DNA from: Flammeovirgaceae bacterium | Lineage (GTDB): Bacteria; Bacteroidota; Bacteroidia; Cytophagales; Cyclobacteriaceae | Assembly (NCBI GenBank): GCA_013204595.1 | Contig: JABMNK010000047.1 | Coordinates: 1-58,450, forward strand | Length of the DNA: 58,450 nucleotides | Direction of reading: 5' to 3' | Shown here: positions 53,510-58,450 of the stretch, piece by piece | How positions within the stretch are numbered: the stretch's first letter is position 1 | Layout of the letters: each line of letters starts with the position of its first letter | Translations under genes and position numbers: made by a program | Notes under the pieces: generated by a model | Database searches by the model: none | Seen by the model: the letters and a program-made list of their open reading frames with translations, nothing else | Told to the model about the DNA's origin: nothing

Positions 53510-54354
53510 AATGGTCGCTCCATCTCGTATTGATCCATGTATTTTTTAAATCCTATTGATTTTAGAAAATCAATAACACTTATGGCTTTTTCAGGGATAT
53601 TCATAAGGGTTAATTCTCGTTGACAAATTCGTTGCGCCTGCAAAAGTAGCAAAGTGCCAATACCTTTTCTTCGCATGTTTTTTCTTACGGCTATTTGTGA
53701 AATTCGTCCCAAATGCTTTTGGAAAATCACAAAGCCAACAACGAGTTCTTGGTGGTAAATTTCCATTAATCTTTCGTATTTCCAATTTGCAGATATTCGG
53801 TCATTCGCATCTATAAATGGTGGTAAAAAGTCACAAAAATCTTTAAATCTCTCTAGTTTAAAATCTTGAGATTCATAAAATCGAAGATTTTGTATCATAC
53901 TTATAGCGTTGATAGTTCCTTTGAAGTTGTGATATAATTGTTTTTTTTTAAATCCCAAAGATTCGTAGATCCTAAGTGCTTGTAGGTTATCGGTAGTTAC
54001 TTCCAATAAGACTTTTTTTGAGCCCGTATCAACGAGTGTTGGCAAAAGGGATTGATAAATCCTTTTTATGATGCCTTGACCTCTGTAGCTAGGAATTACT
54101 CCTGAACCACCATTGTAAACTACCTGTTTACCGTGACATTCTCCGTGCGCATGTAGGACAAACCCGACCATTTCATTCTCTTCAAACATTAAACCGCTCA
54201 AGTGTGGATTAAGACCCAATTTATCTTTCATTCGGGCTGAAAAATCAAATAGAGAGAGAGGTATTGGTCTATCCATCTCTAAAAATGCTTGCAAGAAGCA
54301 ATGATACAGGGGTTCGATAAGACTTGGTTGATAATATTGGAATGTTAAGACCAC
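53506..54354 (-). CDS. GNAT protein with two acetyltransferase-like domains
   Basis: The first GNAT domain (MVGFVLHAHG...VIPSYRGQGIIKRIYQSLL with acetyl-CoA motif RGQGI) is about residues 1-145 and a second follows with VVGFVIF...AVRKNMRRKGIGTLLL. Such double GNATs acetylate unknown amines; the downstream coupling to murF-alr (ATGA overlap) hints at a cell-wall link but does not prove one. Starts upstream at 54426 and 54507 are open, but residues before GTG 54354 (FLIKNYFLIKK) are low-complexity and carry a 14-bp hairpin, so I favour the GTG. Confidence 0.75.
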   Translation of the reverse strand: MVLTFQYYQPSLIEPLYHCFLQAFLEMDRPIPLSLFDFSARMKDKLGLNPHLSGLMFEENEMVGFVLHAHGECHGKQVVYNGGSGVIPSYRGQGIIKRIYQSLLPTLVDTGSKKVLLEVTTDNLQALRIYESLGFKKKQLYHNFKGTINAISMIQNLRFYESQDFKLERFKDFCDFLPPFIDANDRISANWKYERLMEIYHQELVVGFVIFQKHLGRISQIAVRKNMRRKGIGTLLLLQAQRICQRELTLMNIPEKAISVIDFLKSIGFKKYMDQYEMERPL

Positions 54355-54382
54355 GCTAAAACTAAGTGCAGATAAGACTTCT

Positions 54383-54414
54383 TTTTTAATCAAAAAATAA
54401 TTTTTGATTAAAAA
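54383..54414. repeat. Perfect AT-rich 14-bp inverted repeat upstream of the GNAT gene
   Basis: TTTTTAATCAAAAA (54383-54396) and TTTTTGATTAAAAA (54401-54414) pair perfectly with a four-base loop (ATAA). No long T-run follows on either strand, so it is not a classic terminator. Could be an operator or a leader hairpin of the GNAT-murF-alr transcript. Confidence 0.6.
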
Positions 54415-54632
54415 CAAATATCTCATAGCCTTGCCCTTTCTCCAAAATAAATCGCGAATTTCTGGGGTAGGCCTTGCTGAATACAATAATCGAAAAACGA
54501 AGATCAAGTCAGGGAGTCAAAAAATATCTTCGAATACTTATAAAATAGTTGCATAGTTAATCTTCGATTATTTAAGTTTGGCTGATCGGTTTAGGTGCAG
54601 CATTGTTGCTTCACGTTGATTGGGTAAATTAA

Positions 54633-54707
54633 GGGAAGTTAGCTCAGTTGGTTTAGAGCATCGCCTTGACAGGGCGGGGGTCGCTGGTTCGAATCCAGTA
54701 CTTCCCA
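54633..54707 (+). tRNA. tRNA-Val (anticodon GAC)
   Basis: Cloverleaf can be drawn: acceptor GGGAAGT/ACTTCCC, D arm GCTC...GAGC, anticodon stem TCGCC/GGCGG around loop TTGACAG (anticodon GAC), T arm GCTGG-TTCGAAT-CCAGT, discriminator A. The CCA tail is not encoded (ACA follows). Decodes GUC/GUU. It lies upstream of the two-component system on the same strand. Confidence 0.93.
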
Positions 54708-54755
54708 CATTTTTGATAGCCAGGTGCCATTTTCTCTCAATTTAATTGTTAAAAA

Positions 54756-54799
54756 CGGTTAACTGCCTATTACTTAACGCGGTTAACTGTCTATTTTTG
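54756..54799 (+). promoter_or_regulatory. Tandem 16-base repeats and -7 element before the histidine kinase gene
   Basis: CGGTTAACTGCCTATT (54756-54771) and CGGTTAACTGTCTATT (54780-54795) are direct repeats with one mismatch and a 24-base period. A TATTTTTG -7 match overlaps repeat 2 (54792-54799), four bases before the ATG at 54804. Layout suits autoregulation by the cognate response regulator; no TTTG -33 is seen, as expected for an activated promoter. Confidence 0.5.
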
Positions 54800-54803
54800 A
54801 TCT

Positions 54804-56432
54804 ATGAGTAAAAATAGATTGGGATGGATAATAGGCTTAATGAGCATTGCAGTCATTGGACTTATTGCCTTCCAATGGTATTGGATTAATTCCGTAATTT
54901 CTGGGAACAAGGATAGATTCCAGCGAGATGTGATGACCTCGTTGTTCAAAGTAGCTGAGAAGCTGGAACGGAGGGAAGCTTTAACCTTTGTGGATAAGAA
55001 ACTTAGGCAATCCAATACCAATAGTAAAATAAATACAGCGGCCATCTTAAAAAGACAGTTTTCTGCCCCATCAACGGTTAGTGGAGGAGGATCAATCGTA
55101 AGTTTTCAGGATAGTATCGACGGATTGGGCACTTTTAATTTTTCTATGGAAATCATGACCCAGACGTATGGGAATGCTCCAATACGTAAAACTGATTATC
55201 CTTTTTCTTCGCCGAATGAAATCGTACAGATGGATCCGGCCATTTTATCAATATTTGGAAATTATTTAGATTCTTTAGGGATCAGCCTTCCCATTCATAA
55301 TTTTGACCAAGCTTTGAAAAAGGTTTCAAATAAATCCAATATGATGATGACCTTGTTGGAAGAAATGATGCACCCTCAGATAAAACTTGTTAATCGGTTG
55401 GATTTAGTACAACTTGATTCACTTCTCAAGTTTGAATTGGCGCAAAAGAGCATCTACCTGGATTATGACTACGCTGTTTTTGAGCCACTTTCAGGGCAGC
55501 TAGTTGGGATTAATGATCCGTTGGCCAAGGATCAAGTCTTGAAGACCGATTTTAAAACCAATCTTTTTCCAAATGATTTACTAGGTGAACCTAGCTTATT
55601 ATTGATAAATTTTCCAGAACAAAAAAAATATCTATTAGAAAAAATTTTGTTGACGTTGTCTAGCTCAGCTCTTTTGGTCCTACTCATACTTGCTTGTTTT
55701 GGCTATGCCGTCTATATTATTGTTCGGCAAAAAAATATATCCTTAATGAAAACCGATTTTATCAATAACATGACTCATGAATTTAAAACACCGATTGCTA
55801 CGATTGGATTGGCGGTAGAGGCGCTTTTGGATAAAGAGATTTCACAGAACATCGATATGAAGATGAAATACCTTGGGATTATTGGAGAGGAAAACAAACG
55901 ATTGAGTTCACAGGTATCCCATGTGTTACAAATGGCACAAATTGATCGTAAGGAATTGAAATTGGCTTTAACCACCATAGATGTTCATGAGATTATTAGA
56001 CAAGCCGTAGAAAAGATTTCTATTCAAATTGAGAATAAATCTGGTTATTTAAACCTAGCCTTGAATGCACATCACTATACGATCAAAGGAGACCAGGGGC
56101 ATATGCTTGGTGTGTTATTGAATTTGTTAGATAATGCGATTAAATATTCGCAAGATGCACCCAATATCATTATTAGGACTCAAGAGCGCTTCGAGACTCT
56201 TGTGTTGTCTATAAAGGACCATGGAATCGGTATGAGCAAAGAGGCACAAAGGAACATTTTTCAAAAATTTTATCGGGTTTCTACTGGAGATTTACATGAT
56301 GTGAAAGGCTTTGGTTTGGGACTTTCTTATGCCAAAGAAATCATTGGCCTTTTTCATGGAACTATTGAGGTTGAGAGCGATCTAAATAAGGGAACCAATT
56401 TCATTATCAAATTACCGTTGACCCATGAGTAA
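54804..56432 (+). CDS. Sensor histidine kinase
   Basis: Membrane sensor with a first helix at about residues 7-29, a periplasmic sensor of about 240 residues of no recognised type, a second helix at about 282-308, then a HisKA domain (phosphoaccepting His325 in NNMTHEFKTPIATIG) and an HATPase domain with LLNLLDNAIKYS (N box), IKDHGIGM (G1), FQKFYR and GFGLGLSYAKEI (G2). No HAMP domain is obvious between the second helix and HisKA. RprX-like in layout. Overlaps the response regulator by eight bases. Confidence 0.9.
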   Translation: MSKNRLGWIIGLMSIAVIGLIAFQWYWINSVISGNKDRFQRDVMTSLFKVAEKLERREALTFVDKKLRQSNTNSKINTAAILKRQFSAPSTVSGGGSIVSFQDSIDGLGTFNFSMEIMTQTYGNAPIRKTDYPFSSPNEIVQMDPAILSIFGNYLDSLGISLPIHNFDQALKKVSNKSNMMMTLLEEMMHPQIKLVNRLDLVQLDSLLKFELAQKSIYLDYDYAVFEPLSGQLVGINDPLAKDQVLKTDFKTNLFPNDLLGEPSLLLINFPEQKKYLLEKILLTLSSSALLVLLILACFGYAVYIIVRQKNISLMKTDFINNMTHEFKTPIATIGLAVEALLDKEISQNIDMKMKYLGIIGEENKRLSSQVSHVLQMAQIDRKELKLALTTIDVHEIIRQAVEKISIQIENKSGYLNLALNAHHYTIKGDQGHMLGVLLNLLDNAIKYSQDAPNIIIRTQERFETLVLSIKDHGIGMSKEAQRNIFQKFYRVSTGDLHDVKGFGLGLSYAKEIIGLFHGTIEVESDLNKGTNFIIKLPLTHE

Positions 56433-57117
56433 AGCAAAATTATTAATCGTTGAGGATGATCCCAATTTGGGTCAGATCCTGCAGGAATACCTTACGATGA
56501 AAGGATTCAGTGCCACGTTGAGGTCCGATGGAGAATCAGGATTACATGCCTTTTATGATGCACAATTTGACTTGTGTTTGCTCGATTTGATGATGCCAAA
56601 GAAAGATGGATTTTCACTGGCTAAGGATATTAGAAAGGTCAATGTGGAGATTCCAATAATTTTTGTCACCGCCAAATCTATGCAAGAAGACGTGCTGAAG
56701 GGGTTCAATTTGGGTGGTGACGATTATGTTACCAAGCCGTTTAGTATGGAGGAATTATTGGTTCGGATCAATGCGGTGTTAAGGAGATCCACGGCCAAAA
56801 AAAAGGAAGATTTGCCAGATGAGTACATACGAGCGGGTCTGCGTTACAACTACCAAGAGCATGCATTGACGATCCATGATGAAACAGTGTCCTTGACAAC
56901 TAAAGAAAATGAATTGATGAAATTATTTTTTGAAAATCTAAACCAAACAGTTGATAGGACGGTAGCACTTAAACGAATATGGAAGGACGATAGCTATTTT
57001 AACGCCCGAAGTATGGATGTATATATTGCCAAATTGAGGAAGCATTTAAAAAGGTATCAGCAATTAAAAATTGTCACTATTCATGGGGAAGGATTTAAAT
57101 TGATTGAAGCGAAGTAA
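56425..57117 (+). CDS. OmpR-family response regulator
   Basis: Receiver domain with D54 as phosphorylation site (LLDLMMPKKDG), acidic pair DD at 11-12 and conserved VTAKS and KPF; winged-helix DNA-binding domain from about 135, ending SYFNARSMDVYIAKLRKHL...IHGEGFKLI. RprY-like partner of the upstream kinase; the two genes overlap by eight bases, so they are one operon. Likely targets include the tandem repeats at 54756-54795, an inference. Confidence 0.93.
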   Translation: MSKAKLLIVEDDPNLGQILQEYLTMKGFSATLRSDGESGLHAFYDAQFDLCLLDLMMPKKDGFSLAKDIRKVNVEIPIIFVTAKSMQEDVLKGFNLGGDDYVTKPFSMEELLVRINAVLRRSTAKKKEDLPDEYIRAGLRYNYQEHALTIHDETVSLTTKENELMKLFFENLNQTVDRTVALKRIWKDDSYFNARSMDVYIAKLRKHLKRYQQLKIVTIHGEGFKLIEAK

Positions 57118-57136
57118 GCGAGACTTGTTATATTTG
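57104..57136 (+). promoter_or_regulatory. Candidate promoter for the HisA-like gene
   Basis: TTG (57104-57106) and TATATTTG (57129-57136), 22 bases apart, fit the Bacteroidota -33/-7 pattern. The -33 lies in the end of the response regulator gene. The ATG follows at 57178, with a leader of about 35 bases, so the gene likely has its own promoter. Confidence 0.45.
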
Positions 57137-57177
57137 TTTTACCCATTATAAAAAGCGGCTAACTAAATCCACATTTT

Positions 57178-57906
57178 ATGCAACTTGTTCCCTCGATTTC
57201 TATTCATGATGGCCGAACGGCGCGGCTGATTAAAGGCGATTTTGAAAATGAAAAAGTATTTGACCTAAGTCCTCTTGATGTTGCCAGACAATTCGAAGAT
57301 GCAGGAATTAATGCAATTCATTTGGTTGATTTGAATGGCGCTGAGAATGGCACAATTTTCAATTACCCAACTCTTGAATTGATTTCGGGCCACACCGGTC
57401 TTAAAATAAACTATACAGGAGGAATTCAAACGGATGGAGATTTGTTAAAAGCCTTTGAATTCGGAGCAGATAGCATTACAGCCTCTACCGTTTCGGTTTA
57501 TAAACCGGAATTATTTAAAGCTTGGATGATTTCTTACGGAAGAGAGAAAATCATGCTAGGTGCCGATTGCTTGAACCAGCAAATTCGTGTTGGGGGCTGG
57601 TTGAAAAAAACGCAACTAGATCTCTTTGAACATGTGGCATATTATTATGATCGAGGCCTTAAATATATAAAGACTACAGATATATCAATGGAAGGTCGAC
57701 TAGAAGGCCCGCCTTTTGACTTATTCAAAAGATTAGTGGCCAACTTTCCAAATTTATGCATCTATGCCAGAGGGGGAGTTAGAAATATGGACGACATCAA
57801 ACAACTTCAGGATACTGGTATCTTTGGAGTTATTTTTGGTAGTTCTTTTTATGAAGGAAGAATAACGCTTAATGAAATCAGTGATTTCATTAAAAACAAT
57901 CCTTAA
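57178..57906 (+). CDS. HisA-like TIM-barrel protein with altered active site
   Basis: Aligns along its full 242 residues to phosphoribosylformimino-AICAR isomerase (HisA): HLVDLNGAENG, LGADCLNQQIRVGGWL, TTDISMEGRLEGP, YARGGVRNMDDIKQL and FGSSFYEGRIT. However, the first catalytic Asp (PAIDL in HisA) is Ser8 in PSISIHDG, the first phosphate loop GGGIR reads TGGIQ, and the DGT/DGL motif is EGR. The second catalytic Asp (in LGADC) is kept. No other his gene is nearby. It is probably a paralogue with a changed substrate rather than the histidine enzyme. Overlaps the minus-strand gene by four bases. Confidence 0.85.
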   Translation: MQLVPSISIHDGRTARLIKGDFENEKVFDLSPLDVARQFEDAGINAIHLVDLNGAENGTIFNYPTLELISGHTGLKINYTGGIQTDGDLLKAFEFGADSITASTVSVYKPELFKAWMISYGREKIMLGADCLNQQIRVGGWLKKTQLDLFEHVAYYYDRGLKYIKTTDISMEGRLEGPPFDLFKRLVANFPNLCIYARGGVRNMDDIKQLQDTGIFGVIFGSSFYEGRITLNEISDFIKNNP

Positions 57907-58208
57907 TCTATTGTAACGGCCTCCATACTACTTTTAGATTTATTTTCATAACTATGCTTGTATATGAAATAGAAAACAAAGTTGTATTTGATTAAGGAGT
58001 TATAAGTAGAATCAATTGACGACGTAGTTTTTTTTTCTAAATCAGGAGTCTTTTCTGGTTCAGGCTTATCCTCTGATAGCGTTGACACCTTAGAGACATC
58101 GGATTTTGATTTTTCTGGGTCTAGTGATTCATGGTTGGTCGCCTTTAAAGAAAAGGATGTTAGCAGCAAACAGCATACTAATGCACCTAATTTTCGGTAA
58201 TGTTTCAT
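57903..58208 (-). CDS. Small secreted protein, function unknown
   Basis: 101 residues. Signal peptide of about 24 residues (LGALVCCLLLTSFSLKA), then a Ser/Glu/Lys-rich, Pro-containing linker (about 26-66, low complexity) and a short aromatic patch (SLIKYNFVFYFIYKHSYEN). No family recognised. A short inverted repeat TTTTCTT-ATC-AAGAAAA lies upstream at 58292-58308. Coding status is likely from the signal peptide but not certain. Confidence 0.5.
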   Translation of the reverse strand: MKHYRKLGALVCCLLLTSFSLKATNHESLDPEKSKSDVSKVSTLSEDKPEPEKTPDLEKKTTSSIDSTYNSLIKYNFVFYFIYKHSYENKSKSSMEAVTID

Positions 58209-58357
58209 GCGACTATTTTTAAAATGAAGATCAAATTAATCATTAAAAATCATTATAAAAGTATTTTCTTATAAACTTTGCTGAAGTTGGCTTTTCTTAT
58301 CAAGAAAATAGGGTCAAGAATTTGAGAAAACGCGATTGATTTTTTTTATTTGCCAAT

Positions 58358-58388
58358 AAAAAAAGCAGTTACTTAAGTAACTGCTTTT
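58358..58388 (-). terminator. Intrinsic terminator after tRNA-His
   Basis: AAAAGCAGTTACTTAAGTAACTGCTTTT (58361-58388) is a perfect 28-base palindrome; reading the minus strand it is followed by seven T residues. It ends the minus-strand tRNA-His transcript. Confidence 0.85.
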
Positions 58389-58391
58389 AAG

Positions 58392-58450
58392 GGTGGAAGA
58401 CCGGACTTGAACCGGCGACCTCCTGAACCACAATCAGGCGTTCTAACCAA
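58392..58450 (-). tRNA. tRNA-His (anticodon GTG), partial at window end
   Basis: Reverse complement gives the D-loop, anticodon arm CCTGA-TTGTGGT-TCAGG (anticodon GTG), T arm GCCGG-TTCAAGT-CCGGT and acceptor CTTCCAC with discriminator C as expected for tRNA-His. The 5' acceptor half lies beyond the window. Confidence 0.9.

Noticed and set aside
57178-57906. Ordinary hisA of a histidine operon
   Set aside because: Isolated gene and missing catalytic Asp; kept as HisA-like only.
1-58450. CRISPR array, insertion sequence or prophage
   Set aside because: No regularly spaced repeats, transposase, integrase or phage structural genes were seen in either strand.

Overview
This window is a gene-dense stretch of a Bacteroidota chromosome, most likely from the order Cytophagales. 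Supporting this are TAnnTTTG-type -7 elements in front of several genes, the almost complete lack of Shine-Dalgarno sequences, a MurF-alanine racemase fusion, a TonB-dependent receptor paired with a DUF4249 lipoprotein, the bacillithiol genes bshC/ypdA/ytxJ, DUF6452/DUF6048/DUF4783/DUF4249 proteins, and the coaX-OMP-TPR-lptC-CNNM-PPIase gene order. I cannot name the genus from sequence alone. Nearly all of the window is housekeeping; no CRISPR array, transposase, phage module or rRNA is visible, and no gene-free stretch exceeds 300 bases.

Layout. 0-3.4 kb: a 5'-truncated comM (Mg-chelatase-like ATPase, no Walker A), a neutral-ceramidase-like protein and an overlapping D-threonine-aldolase-type PLP enzyme. 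3.4-8.5 kb: lipA, an OsmC protein, the bacillithiol-type thioredoxin-like ytxJ and a fused alpha-beta 2-oxoacid dehydrogenase E1. 8.5-11 kb: M16 protease, ispF, mnmD-like methyltransferase. 11-14.3 kb: DUF4249 lipoprotein and TonB-dependent receptor. 14.4-18.8 kb: minus-strand run of ypdA, 5-formyl-THF cyclo-ligase, bshC and rimO. 18.9-25.2 kb: DUF6452-like/DUF6048, DUF721 (dciA-like)-recF, pdhA, a membrane TPR protein, ribH and aspartate kinase. 25-27.8 kb: nhaD and anmK. 27.8-35.3 kb: coaX, outer-membrane protein, TPR protein, lptC, small membrane protein, CNNM/CBS protein and a periplasmic PPIase, many with overlapping ends, so this looks like an envelope-biogenesis operon. 35.4-38.7 kb: DUF493, pterin carbinolamine dehydratase, rsmI, inositol monophosphatase, DUF4105. 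38.8-42.7 kb: a tight four-gene unit of GntP permease, RidA protein, D-threonine-aldolase-type enzyme and M19 dipeptidase, probably importing and degrading D-amino-acid compounds. 42.7-54.4 kb: recX, YcxB-like, nadC, DUF4783, gpmI, small lipoprotein, purE/purK, a gamma-glutamyltransferase, murF-alr and a two-domain GNAT. 54.6-58.45 kb: tRNA-Val(GAC), a histidine kinase/response regulator pair, a HisA-like TIM barrel with a changed active site, a small secreted protein and a partial tRNA-His.

Common threads are low-molecular-weight thiol (bacillithiol) redox, D-amino-acid and peptidoglycan chemistry (alr-murF, anmK, two D-TA-like enzymes, M19, GGT) and outer-membrane biogenesis. The most unusual items are the HisA paralogue lacking its catalytic Asp, the beheaded comM, the GntP-RidA-DTA-M19 operon with a promoter/operator-like site, a perfect terminator hairpin abutting the ribH start, paired direct repeats in front of the two-component system, and a YpdA without a cysteine in its GxGPxG loop.
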